DNA of 64,000 nucleotides from Clostridiales bacterium VE202-21 (GTDB taxonomy: Bacteria; Bacillota; Clostridia; Lachnospirales; Lachnospiraceae), in NCBI GenBank assembly GCA_000509105.1, contig BAIF02000001.1, forward strand, positions 1 through 64,000. Direction: 5' to 3'. The position numbers and the translations under genes were made by a program. Shown one piece after another: positions 17,413-25,631 of the stretch. Numbering within the stretch: position 1 is the first letter of the stretch; each line of letters begins with the position of its first letter. Under the pieces are notes generated by a model. It had not been told where the DNA came from. It was given only the letters and a program-made list of their open reading frames with translations, and did no database searches.

Positions 17413-18259
17413 TTGCATAACCTCCCATTCCTTCTGTACACTCTTCAAACTTTTTCAGTGTCTGATCATCCCATTTTTCCGGCTCTCTAAAACTCCTGGA
17501 ATCCACATATTCCATAGAAAAGCCTCCCTTATATTTATTTTTATCAAAGCTCTCCAGAACCGCCCTCATATCTCTTTGCCCCAGTCCCCATGGCATATGT
17601 CCGGTCGGGTTACCATCTGTAAAATGACAATGAATGATATCCTTTCCAAACAGATCAAACCACTCCTGCACAGATTCTCCCACATCTCCTAATGCGCCAA
17701 GATCAATTGTCAGCTTCAAATTGTTTCGATGTACCGCTTCCTTCAGTATCTGAATCTTCTCCTTTGTATTGGCAATTTCCGAAGACTTATTCCAGATACT
17801 TTCCAGCACCAGTTCTATCCCCTGATCCCCAGCGTAATCACATAGCCGCCGCAGCATTTTTGCAGACCTGTCCCTTGCTGTTTCTGCCTTTTCGTCATGA
17901 TAATTCCACCCAGGCGTCACCAGCACTTTTTTGCAGCCGATTTCACCGGCCAGACTGATGACCCTTTTAAAATACATTTCCGTATTGCGAATCAAAAGCT
18001 CTGATCTTGCTGCGATATTGTTTGGTTTTGGATTATTCTGTTCCGGGCAGAGACAGGCAATTTTTACGCCGTACTTTTCCATCAGTTTTTTCAGTTTATC
18101 AGAACTCTCACTCCAAAAACTGTTTATGTAAAAATGTTGGGGGCACAGCCATAATTCTGCATTCACAAACTGCATTTTTTGGCATTTTTCAAAAAAGTAC
18201 TCCAAATCATAATACCGGTAATGAATATTCATGGCGTATAGTTGTTCCCTGTATATCAC
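17405..18259 (-). CDS. TIM-barrel sugar phosphate isomerase/epimerase
   Basis: The 284-aa protein has the fold signature of the xylose isomerase/AP endonuclease-2 family, with putative metal-binding residues in LVLESIWN (Glu), LTIDLGALGD (Asp), IIHCHFTDGN (His) and GGFSMEYVDS (Glu). Related enzymes epimerise or isomerise ketoses such as fructoselysine, tagatose or psicose. It starts with GTG at 18259, four bases after the IIA stop, with AAGGAGG about twelve bases upstream; an ATG ten codons in lacks a site. Within the PTS operon it probably converts the imported sugar phosphate into the ketose used by the aldolase gene. Confidence 0.8.
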   Translation of the reverse strand: MIYREQLYAMNIHYRYYDLEYFFEKCQKMQFVNAELWLCPQHFYINSFWSESSDKLKKLMEKYGVKIACLCPEQNNPKPNNIAARSELLIRNTEMYFKRVISLAGEIGCKKVLVTPGWNYHDEKAETARDRSAKMLRRLCDYAGDQGIELVLESIWNKSSEIANTKEKIQILKEAVHRNNLKLTIDLGALGDVGESVQEWFDLFGKDIIHCHFTDGNPTGHMPWGLGQRDMRAVLESFDKNKYKGGFSMEYVDSRSFREPEKWDDQTLKKFEECTEGMGGYAND

Positions 18260-18263
18260 CCTT

Positions 18264-18683
18264 TTAAAATTCCTCCTTTTCTTTAGACATATCCTCCACC
18301 ATTGGATTACAGAAACAAGTCATTTCCTTTCCTCCTTCCACGGCCTCTTCTATTTTACTTTGGATATCATCCGTTTCTTTGATCATCGTCAGCTGTACAA
18401 TCATTGGCAGGTTCATACCGGATACAAGCCAAAAATTTTGTTTCCGCATACGGGCAAGAAATTCATTATTAACGCTCCCCCCAAAAATATCTGTCGCTAC
18501 GATGATTTCATCCGTATCAGCAAATCTGCCGAATAATTCATCTATCTGACTCTCTAAAGTTACTTTGTCTTCTAAATATGCACAGATTGTATATATCTCT
18601 GCCGTTTTACCGGCAATAAACTGTGCACTGTTTTTCATTCCCTCAGCAAGTCTGCCATGGGAAGCCAGCACCAATCTAAGCAT
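18264..18683 (-). CDS. PTS mannose-family EIIA component
   Basis: The 139-aa soluble protein shows the mannose-class IIA start MLRLVLASHGRLAEGMKNSA, with His9 as the expected phosphorylation site, and DIFGGSVNNEFLAR matching the conserved GGSP-type loop. AAAGGAG precedes the ATG. It is the first gene of the PTS operon and lies 83 bases downstream of the regulator gene. No sigma-54 -24/-12 promoter is visible in that gap, which matters because LevR-type regulators normally act at one. Confidence 0.92.
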   Translation of the reverse strand: MLRLVLASHGRLAEGMKNSAQFIAGKTAEIYTICAYLEDKVTLESQIDELFGRFADTDEIIVATDIFGGSVNNEFLARMRKQNFWLVSGMNLPMIVQLTMIKETDDIQSKIEEAVEGGKEMTCFCNPMVEDMSKEKEEF

Positions 18684-18766
18684 GTGAGCTCCTTTCTTTT
18701 ATATTCAACATCTCTGCGGACAGGAACTTCATGAATCCGGCCTTTTCCTGCCTTATAGAGTTGTTA

Positions 18767-21505
18767 TCAAAAATTATTTTCGTTTTCTTCCACTTCCACA
18801 TCATTTTTGATATATTCAAACAAATAGGCAATTTCACTGTCCGGCAATTTCACATTATACTGTTCCAGAAGTGTCCGAAAACTTTCATTTACAATCCGGA
18901 TGAACTCTTGTTGTTCTCCTTTGAATCTTTCAATTTCTTTGTATTTTTCTATCGGTGTCTTTGTCACAAGCCGTTCAATCAAAAAACAGATATGCATATT
19001 GATCCCTACAACTGTCTTGCTTAGAAACTTTCGTTTCAGCATGTGTTGCAGCAGCATGGTAGCATCGCTGACATAATCCAGTAATTTCTGGGCATTTAAG
19101 ATTGTCAGATTTTCCATTACGGATTGCAGCGAAAAGTTTTTCAGAAGCGCCTGGTCAAACTTTTCAATTTCCTCCTGATTCAAATAATATGAAAGTACAT
19201 GATCCACGATATGGATTTTTTTAAAGTTAATGATCTCCTCCAAAGAAACGGAATTGACCTCTTCGATTTTTAAGCTTAGAGTTTTTACAAGCAGTACTAC
19301 TTCGTATTTTTCGAAAAGCAAATCACTACTTCCATTTTGTTCCAATTTGTCAAAATCATATGCTATCATTTCCAAAGGAATAGACTTCGGCAGGCTTCCG
19401 CGAAACATTCGAGTTAACTTTTCCGCAATATTTTTTCCTACTTCGCTTGTAAAAACAATCGCCTTCTCCTTTTTTTCTCTGGAAATGATATTAAAGTGGC
19501 ATTGATTTTCCCGGCAGGCTCTCTCCAAAATATCCTGCATATTATCCCCTGCCAGGATCATATTTCCGATATTCAGAGCCAGAATCGTAGACACATTATT
19601 AATGACTCCTAAATTAACCGTTCTGTCTATCATCTCGCCCAGCCCTTCCAGGGAACCGGTATCTACCATAAGGATAATATTTTTAAAATATTTATTTTCA
19701 TTAATAAATACTGATAATTTCTGAATGACTTCATCAATGGAGCTCTCCATCGGCATATCAATTGCCTCAAAAAGCTGCGCCTGGAGAGTTGTGTTTACCA
19801 CATCGGCGATGGAACTTGCTGTGGTATACCCGTGACAGAGCACAATCCCTGTCGTATCCATGAGTTTTAATTTATTATTGTACGAGTGGATATTAATCAT
19901 AATAAATACCCGGTTCATCGGAGAAAGTACAAGATTAATATTTGATAAAATCTGCTTTTCAAGCAAATCAGCCAAATAATGAAGATCCGGCATATTTTCT
20001 ACCAGAAATTGATACATCTTCTGAATTCTTTCCTGGTTCTCCCTCTCCCAGATCTTGAGCTTTGAATTATGATTCTGCTGGGCAATCAGCATTCTGGCAA
20101 TCACATACGAACAATTGGCCGGAAAATTGATATGATATGTTCCTCTGATATTTGCAATCATACCTGCCACAATATTTTCCAGCGGATGCAGCCGGGTATC
20201 CAGAAAGGACTCCTGAAAAATCAGAATATCGTAATAATGTTTCAGTGTCCTTTTGCTTCGCTCTAAAAATTCTGAAAAAGAACCCTCCACTTCTATTGTC
20301 TCTTTATAATTGTCCGCAAGATTCTGCCACATTTCCAAAATCTTGTCCCCCGAAGAGTCAGCCTGAATCATATCCAGCCGGACCATAGCGGAATCTTTCT
20401 CATCCGGGCTTAATATTTCCAGCATACCGGCAGGAAGATGATACTGATAGATGCTCAGTTCCTGAGGTGAATTGCACTGTGCATATGCATTTGCCGAGAT
20501 CATTTTGATACATTTTTTAAGTTCCGTAATATTATTTTCAAACCGGTAGTTGACAAGCTTGTAAATTAGCTTTTCAGAAATATAAATCATACGGTTCAGG
20601 CGGTCCTGCTCTTCCCTGAATGCACGGACTATAAATTCTTTCCTCTCGTCCTCATTCCTTTCTATCCATGAGGGCACTTCACAAACCACGGGGATATTCA
20701 CCAGAAGGCCGGGCGACATCCGTCTGCCCGATTTGATATCCATACTTAAAATCATCCGGACACCAACCATCTTTGCACTCTTTTTTTCTCCGTCTCTGTT
20801 CTTCCCCCCTGTCGTAATATAATCCGCCAGCCTTTCCTGAACCCGCTCGTCCAGCTCTGGGATGTTTTCCAAATACAGAATCCCTCCGTCCAGCTTCTCC
20901 AGCAGTCCTGCTTTAAGTCCGCCTTCAGGATCTTCGCTCCCAAAAAGTAATTCTTCATAATGAAGTGCATCTTCCCCTGAACTGAATTTGATTCTTTGAA
21001 AGTTTTGAGGATTTTTTAAAATCTTATGTTTTACGCAGTACTCCTGGATTAACTTCATCAGAAATGTTTTTCCGCTCCCCATTTCCCCTTTCAGAAGAAT
21101 CGGAAGCCCGCCCGGATACAGCAGCGCAGACTTTATTTGTGCAATACAGTAACTTAGGCTCCCCTCGCTGCCAATTGCCTTGTCAAAATCACTTTCCTTT
21201 GATACAAATTTTTCAATTTCTTTTGTCAGTTCTAAAATACTTAGATATTCATTTTTTTCAATCTGCATGTGATACTTGTGTTCCAATACCAGACGGTTGA
21301 GATAATACACTGGTCTGGAATTCACTTTGATAACCGTTCCTTCCTTTACCATTTCATTCAAATATAAGGAAACCAGAGACCGCGACATATGCAGTTGATT
21401 ACAGATATCTACCGTTGTATAGGATGATACATATTTCATATCAAATTTCTTTGTCTGTTTCTCAAGATATTCATAAACTTGTTCTTTTGAGCTTACATGT
21501 ACCAT
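18767..21505 (-). CDS. LevR-like PRD/PTS-domain regulator with degenerate AAA+ domain
   Basis: The 912-aa protein has an N-terminal winged helix (about 1-65), an AAA+ domain (Walker A GEMGSGKT near 140), a first PRD-like region, a mannose-type EIIA domain (GIVLCHGYTTASSIADVV) and a C-terminal PRD with GINMHICFLIERL. It thus has LevR layout, normally a sigma-54 activator tuned by PTS phosphorylation. The sigma-54 loop GAFTGA is absent: the region reads LLFGSEDPEGGLKAGLLE. Walker B is LYLENI rather than the usual DE, and the GNIREL sensor motif is NNITELK. Start ATG 21505 follows AGGAGGTG. It probably regulates the PTS operon without classical sigma-54 activation. Confidence 0.88.
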   Translation of the reverse strand: MVHVSSKEQVYEYLEKQTKKFDMKYVSSYTTVDICNQLHMSRSLVSLYLNEMVKEGTVIKVNSRPVYYLNRLVLEHKYHMQIEKNEYLSILELTKEIEKFVSKESDFDKAIGSEGSLSYCIAQIKSALLYPGGLPILLKGEMGSGKTFLMKLIQEYCVKHKILKNPQNFQRIKFSSGEDALHYEELLFGSEDPEGGLKAGLLEKLDGGILYLENIPELDERVQERLADYITTGGKNRDGEKKSAKMVGVRMILSMDIKSGRRMSPGLLVNIPVVCEVPSWIERNEDERKEFIVRAFREEQDRLNRMIYISEKLIYKLVNYRFENNITELKKCIKMISANAYAQCNSPQELSIYQYHLPAGMLEILSPDEKDSAMVRLDMIQADSSGDKILEMWQNLADNYKETIEVEGSFSEFLERSKRTLKHYYDILIFQESFLDTRLHPLENIVAGMIANIRGTYHINFPANCSYVIARMLIAQQNHNSKLKIWERENQERIQKMYQFLVENMPDLHYLADLLEKQILSNINLVLSPMNRVFIMINIHSYNNKLKLMDTTGIVLCHGYTTASSIADVVNTTLQAQLFEAIDMPMESSIDEVIQKLSVFINENKYFKNIILMVDTGSLEGLGEMIDRTVNLGVINNVSTILALNIGNMILAGDNMQDILERACRENQCHFNIISREKKEKAIVFTSEVGKNIAEKLTRMFRGSLPKSIPLEMIAYDFDKLEQNGSSDLLFEKYEVVLLVKTLSLKIEEVNSVSLEEIINFKKIHIVDHVLSYYLNQEEIEKFDQALLKNFSLQSVMENLTILNAQKLLDYVSDATMLLQHMLKRKFLSKTVVGINMHICFLIERLVTKTPIEKYKEIERFKGEQQEFIRIVNESFRTLLEQYNVKLPDSEIAYLFEYIKNDVEVEENENNF

Positions 21506-21833
21506 ATTTGTCACCTCCTTTACTTTCCTTATGGCACAATCATACTTCAAAACATTTACCATTTCTTTTCTTTTAAAAAATTATAACACTAAATACGAAA
21601 CATTTTCTGTTTTCGACACTTCTCGGGATAAAAAAAATTAGTGTGAAAAGATTCTTAACACTAGAGTGTAACTGTAAAGGGTGTTGCTATGCACACCCCT
21701 GGGCTGTGAATCGTAATAGCAGTAATACCGTCTGGACATTTTAAATGGAGTAAGGTATGATTTAACAAAGAAAAGCCGCACGGCTGATATACGGGCGGCA
21801 GCGCATAATAAGGCGGGAAAGAAGGCTCAATAT
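21506..21833. other. Divergent region between LevR-like regulator and moaC
   Basis: A TATAAT box on the minus strand about 60-70 bases upstream of the regulator start could serve its promoter. A hairpin GGGTG-TGC/GCA-CACCC lies at about 21679-21698, within sequence loosely like the GTTACTGT palindromes. No gene was seen. Confidence 0.45.
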
Positions 21834-21874
21834 ATGGAAGAGTTTACACATTTTGACACCCAAGCAATGCCATT

Positions 21875-22321
21875 ATGGTAAATGTCAGCCAAAAGCAGGA
21901 TACTGAACGTGAAGCAGCTGCAAGCGGGATGATATGGATGTCCAGGGAATGCTACGAACTTGTAAAAACCGGAGATATTAAAAAGGGAGATGTCCTAGGG
22001 GTAGCCCGGATTGCTGGCATTATGGGCGCTAAAAGAACCTCCGAACTGATTCCTCTGTGCCATATGTTAAATCTGACAAGTGCAGAGCTTCAGTTTGCAT
22101 ATCACGACCAGTGCTGTGCAATAGAAGCCATATGCACTGTGAAGACGGTCGGTAAGACCGGCGTGGAGATGGAGGCGCTGACCGGAGTAAACGTCGCACT
22201 GCTCACCATTTATGACATGTGTAAGGCAGTTGATAAGGGCATGGAACTAGGCGAGATACGTTTACTGAGGAAATCAGGAGGAAAAAGCGGGCTTTGGGAA
22301 GCGGACAGAGGAGAACACTGA
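21875..22321 (+). CDS. moaC: Cyclic pyranopterin monophosphate synthase MoaC, N-terminus frameshifted
   Basis: MoaC converts the RadA-type MoaA product into cPMP in molybdenum cofactor synthesis. The frame of 148 aa includes IPLCHMLNLT, KTGVEMEALTGV, LTIYDMCKAVDK and the C-terminal LLRKSGGKSG. The expected N-terminus THFDxQ is encoded in another frame: an ATG at 21834 after GAAGG gives MEEFTHFDTQAMP, then one base appears lost just before MVNVSQK at 21875. The spacing matches the family exactly if one base is restored. No ribosome binding site precedes 21875. The gene may be broken or the base a sequencing error. The downstream ABC ATPase starts one base after its stop. Confidence 0.85.
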   Translation: MVNVSQKQDTEREAAASGMIWMSRECYELVKTGDIKKGDVLGVARIAGIMGAKRTSELIPLCHMLNLTSAELQFAYHDQCCAIEAICTVKTVGKTGVEMEALTGVNVALLTIYDMCKAVDKGMELGEIRLLRKSGGKSGLWEADRGEH

Positions 22322-22322
22322 C

Positions 22323-23372
22323 ATGGCTGTTGAAATGACGTTTAAAAAGAAACTGGGAAGTTTCACACTGGACATGCACCTGAAAAGCACCAGCCGCCGC
22401 ATCGGTATCCTGGGAGCCTCTGGGTGCGGAAAAAGCATGACCCTGAAAAGTATTGCGGGAATTGTCACGCCAGATGAAGGCAGGATCATGATAGATCAAA
22501 AAGAAGTATTTAATTCTGGAAAGAAAGTAAACTGGAAACCGCAGAAGAGGAATGTAGGATATCTGTTTCAGAATTATGCCCTGTTTCCGAATATGACCGT
22601 AGAGGCTAATATTGCTGCCGGTTTAAGAGGATCCAAGGACGAACGGGCTAAAAGAGTTGAGGAGATGCTCGGAAAGTTCCAGTTGAGCGGTCTGGGAGAG
22701 CGGCTGCCGGGCGAATTGTCCGGCGGCCAGCAGCAGAGAGCCGCTCTGGCAAGAATCATGGCATATGAGCCGGATATGATCCTGCTGGATGAGCCATTTT
22801 CCGCGCTGGATGTATTTTTAAAAGACAGGCTGCAGCAGGAAATGATCGAAATACTAGCCGATTATGAGGGTACAGTTATTTTGGTGTCCCACAGTAGGGA
22901 TGAGATCTACCGGTTCAGCGAAGAACTTTTGATTATGGACGACGGGCAGGTCATCTGCTGCGGGAAGACAAAAGAAATATTTACAAATCCGCAGTGGAAA
23001 GAAGCAGCCAGGCTTACGGGATGTAAAAACATCACGCAGGTCACCCATCTGGGAACAAATGCCCTTATGGCGCCTGACTGGGGAGTGGCGCTGAAGTTAC
23101 ATCGGGGTATTCCCGCGGATATCCGGTATATTGGAGTACGTGCTCATGATTTTGTTCCGCGGTGGGGCGCTGCTGCCAAAAACTGTATTCCCGTAAAGGT
23201 AAACAGCATGGCGGAACTGCAGTTTGAACGAAAATATTTTCTGAAAGGAGCCGAAGATGGTGCCGAGGAAATATGCTGGTTTGTACAGAGGAATGATTGG
23301 AATATGCTGGACGAAAAGGGAATTCCTGATTATCTGCAGGTTCCGGAAGACAAGATATTGCTGCTAAAATAA
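22323..23372 (+). CDS. modC: Molybdate-type ABC transporter ATP-binding protein (ModC-like)
   Basis: The 349-aa protein has Walker A GASGCGKSMT, Q-loop LFQNYALFPN, signature LSGGQQQRAALAR, Walker B MILLDEPFSALD and the switch His in LVSHSRDE, followed by a C-terminal regulatory domain, as in ModC. Coupling with moaC (starts one base after its stop) supports a molybdate role. No ModA binding protein or ModB permease is encoded nearby, so partners must lie elsewhere or the gene is a remnant. A hairpin terminator follows. Sulfate or other oxyanion importer ATPases look similar, so the substrate is inferred. Confidence 0.82.
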   Translation: MAVEMTFKKKLGSFTLDMHLKSTSRRIGILGASGCGKSMTLKSIAGIVTPDEGRIMIDQKEVFNSGKKVNWKPQKRNVGYLFQNYALFPNMTVEANIAAGLRGSKDERAKRVEEMLGKFQLSGLGERLPGELSGGQQQRAALARIMAYEPDMILLDEPFSALDVFLKDRLQQEMIEILADYEGTVILVSHSRDEIYRFSEELLIMDDGQVICCGKTKEIFTNPQWKEAARLTGCKNITQVTHLGTNALMAPDWGVALKLHRGIPADIRYIGVRAHDFVPRWGAAAKNCIPVKVNSMAELQFERKYFLKGAEDGAEEICWFVQRNDWNMLDEKGIPDYLQVPEDKILLLK

Positions 23373-23376
23373 GAAT

Positions 23377-23411
23377 GGCTGCCGTTTGTTTTATAAAGGC
23401 TAACGGCAGCC
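23377..23411 (+). terminator. Terminator after modC
   Basis: GGCTGCCGTT (23377-23386) and AACGGCAGCC (23402-23411) form a perfect 10-bp stem. The trailing gtaattctgtttt is only moderately T-rich, so termination may be partial. Confidence 0.65.
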
Positions 23412-23477
23412 GTAATTCTGTTTTAAAATTATATCGAGAACTTTATGTATAAAATCGAGGAAATATCATAAAATATA

Positions 23478-23506
23478 TTGACAGCTCCCATGGAATATGG
23501 TATTTT
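23478..23506 (+). promoter_or_regulatory. Sigma-A promoter for the tRNA genes
   Basis: TTGACA (23478-23483), a 17-base spacer and TATTTT (23501-23506) lie about 30 bases upstream of the tRNA-Ala. The perfect -35 box and optimal spacing fit a strong stable-RNA promoter. Confidence 0.75.
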
Positions 23507-23537
23507 ATAAAAGTTGTTGGGAACAATAACATTTCAT

Positions 23538-23610
23538 GGGGGATTAGCTCAGTTGGGAGAGCGCCTGCCTTGCAAGCAGGAGGTCACGAGTTCGAATCTC
23601 GTATTCTCCA
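23538..23610 (+). tRNA. tRNA-Ala (anticodon TGC)
   Basis: A full cloverleaf can be drawn: acceptor GGGGGAT/ATTCTCC with two G-T pairs, D arm GCTC/GAGC, anticodon arm CCTGC-CTTGCAA-GCAGG with TGC, T arm ACGAG-TTCGAAT-CTCGT and discriminator A. CCA is not encoded. It is the first gene of a two-tRNA transcript. Confidence 0.95.
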
Positions 23611-23653
23611 CTATCGCTCAGTGCAAAGGCACTGGGAGACAATTAGATAATAA

Positions 23654-23725
23654 TCCTCGATAGCTCAGTGGTAGAGCATTCGGCTGTTAACCGAAGGGTC
23701 GTTGGTTCAAGCCCAACTCGGGGAG
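23654..23725 (+). tRNA. tRNA-Asn (anticodon GTT)
   Basis: Acceptor TCCTCGA/TCGGGGA, D arm GCTC/GAGC, anticodon arm TTCGG-CTGTTAA-CCGAA with GTT, T arm GTTGG-TTCAAGC-CCAAC and discriminator G form a normal cloverleaf. CCA is not encoded. It lies 43 bases after tRNA-Ala and directly before a strong terminator. Confidence 0.95.
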
Positions 23726-23727
23726 TT

Positions 23728-23766
23728 AAAAAAAACCTGTAAATGCAAGCATTTACAGGTTTTTTT
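23728..23766 (+). terminator. Rho-independent terminator of the tRNA transcript
   Basis: A run of A leads into AACCTGTAAATG, a CAAG loop and CATTTACAGGTT, followed by TTTTTT. It is a near-ideal intrinsic terminator and, being A-flanked on the other side, may also stop the convergent GntR transcript. Confidence 0.9.
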
Positions 23767-23918
23767 ATTCAAAGGAACCTTTCCATAAAGCAAAACAGAT
23801 CATATGTTTGTAAGAGCGAACGTATGGGTGTAAACAAAAAAATTCGGAATCATATCGCTTATAGGGCAATATTAGGTTCCAAGTTAGGAAACCACAATGG
23901 AGCTCTTTGTTATCGGAA

Positions 23919-25325
23919 CTACTTACACTCTGCAGAGTAAAGAAGTTTTTCCGTTTGCTTGATCTGTGTAAGCACATATTGGAGCAAAGCCGACATTCCA
24001 TCTGAAAACAGGTCAGTATTTTTTTCATCCAAAGCACGATTCATCACCTCAATAGTGCCCGATATTTCGCCGCTTCCCTCTTTCCTCCATTGATCCAGTA
24101 GAAAGGGGTATGAAAGGAGCAGAAATCCCGAAAGTTTGCCGAATGTCTCAAAAAAAGAAGATAATGGATAAAGAACCATCAAGTAGTCCATTAGCAGTAT
24201 AGCTACATCCAGAACACAGCAGTTTTTCTTATCCGACAAGATCTTCTTCATTTCTTGAATATGCTCGTTAGTAAGTTTTGAGAATTCCCTGTCAACCACA
24301 TTTTTGAATACAACCAAAAGAATTTCGGCGCTTTCTCGTGCCATTACAATGTTCTTTTGTATGGTGGGCCGCTGCAGCTTTTCATAATTGGGAGGACTAA
24401 ATACAATTCGATTTCCAACGCCGTTCATGGAGTAAATCAGCCCCATATCCCGCAACAAACTCACCGTGCGCCTTACTGTACTTACGGAAACAGAAAGCTC
24501 CAACGCCAAATTTTCATAGGATGGAAGCATTTTTCCCTCCCAATACTGCCCGCTGATAATGCCATAAATCATCTTTGCAGCCAACGTGTGGCAGTGCTGA
24601 GGCCTGTCACGGTATGTCTGCCAATGAAAGGAAATCTGCTTCGGCTTAGGAGTTGTTTTAGCCGCCTCCGTAATAAATGCCAGCAGCGTGGTCTGCGTAA
24701 GAGCCTGAAATCCGGCGAACGCTTGAAATAAGCCGGCTCGGTCTAGAGCCTCACAGCTCGATACGGTCATATTGTAGTATTCCTGATATTCCAAGCTGCT
24801 CTCTTCACTGAAGGATGCCATACAAGGAAACTGGAAGAAAGAAACCACATCTGAAAACAAAGTATTAATCAGCTGGTTATCGACAGCGCGCAGCATGATT
24901 TCGCAGCAAAACATAGAAATGGATACGATGTTAGAGCCTTTTTCCCTGCAAACGCGCAATATTTGCATCAGATCATTGTCAGTGAGCTTTTGACAACCAG
25001 CATAAAAAAATGGTGTTAAAAGGAGCACTGCTATATGGTAAACTACATTAATCTCATCTTTGCGGGCGAGGTAATAATTTTGAGTGTACTGGAGCGCTTC
25101 ACTTGGCGTGGTCTTATAGATAACTTCTGTATGCCTTCCCGGTGAGACAAAAATCAGGTTGTCCTGCTGCAGCTTTTTTAATGCGTTCCGTACTGTTTGC
25201 GGTGCTACCTGAAATGTGTTGCCGATTTGTTCAATGGTTGGCAGTAAGTCTCCTTGATGGAGTTGCCCAAATAGAATGTGACATTTGTAATAGTCATAAA
25301 TCAAATTATATTTTTCTCGCTCCAC
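23919..25325 (-). CDS. Regulator with two GntR-type DNA-binding domains
   Basis: The 468-aa protein contains two winged helix-turn-helix units. The first covers about residues 1-72 (LLPTIEQIGNTFQVAPQTV, then RNALKKLQQDNLIFVSPGR) and the second about 235-305 (MLPSYENLALELSVSVSTV, then RRTVSLLRDMGLIYSMNGVG). Each is followed by a helical domain of about 160 residues with similar character, so the protein looks like an internal duplication of one GntR regulator. The GTG start at 25325 follows GGAGGT. It is divergent from the large c-di-GMP protein at 25632 and could control it; that is inferred from position only. The helical domains are not of a type I can name. Confidence 0.85.
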   Translation of the reverse strand: MEREKYNLIYDYYKCHILFGQLHQGDLLPTIEQIGNTFQVAPQTVRNALKKLQQDNLIFVSPGRHTEVIYKTTPSEALQYTQNYYLARKDEINVVYHIAVLLLTPFFYAGCQKLTDNDLMQILRVCREKGSNIVSISMFCCEIMLRAVDNQLINTLFSDVVSFFQFPCMASFSEESSLEYQEYYNMTVSSCEALDRAGLFQAFAGFQALTQTTLLAFITEAAKTTPKPKQISFHWQTYRDRPQHCHTLAAKMIYGIISGQYWEGKMLPSYENLALELSVSVSTVRRTVSLLRDMGLIYSMNGVGNRIVFSPPNYEKLQRPTIQKNIVMARESAEILLVVFKNVVDREFSKLTNEHIQEMKKILSDKKNCCVLDVAILLMDYLMVLYPLSSFFETFGKLSGFLLLSYPFLLDQWRKEGSGEISGTIEVMNRALDEKNTDLFSDGMSALLQYVLTQIKQTEKLLYSAECK

Positions 25326-25631
25326 AATCAGAGTACCTCCATGCAGTCATAAAATCATGCCGTTTTTTTATAATTATATTTCTATTATACTCTATTTGGC
25401 GCTGACAGTCTATTACTTTAAAAACACACAGTTGCATCCGGCTCAATCCCATATTTTAATCAGCTTTCTTCCTATTTTTGCTATCGTAGGGCCGAAGGGA
25501 TAGGGAAAAAGGCAATATAATGTTGATTTATGGCAAAAAAAATTGGTATAATCAGATCATATATACACACATGAACAAGGAGCGGAATCTTGACTTTCGG
25601 ATATCGTCCCGCCTGAAGAAAGAGGGATAGT
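25326..25631. other. Divergent promoter region, GntR and REC/HD-GYP gene
   Basis: The 306-base region contains the promoter at 25523-25552 for the plus-strand gene. The minus-strand promoter is not obvious. No gene was seen. Confidence 0.5.
25523..25552 (+). promoter_or_regulatory. Sigma-A promoter of the REC/HD-GYP/GGDEF gene
   Basis: TTGATT (25523-25528), an 18-base spacer and a perfect TATAAT (25547-25552) lie 80 bases before the start codon. Confidence 0.65.

Noticed and set aside
18684..18766. Possible sigma-54 promoter before the PTS operon
   Set aside because: A GGCA near 18745 was considered, but no GC at the correct -12 spacing was found on the minus strand.
21640..21833. Possible molybdenum-cofactor riboswitch before moaC
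   Set aside because: A hairpin exists, but I could not fit the known Moco motif and the region looks more like a GTTACTGT-type palindrome.
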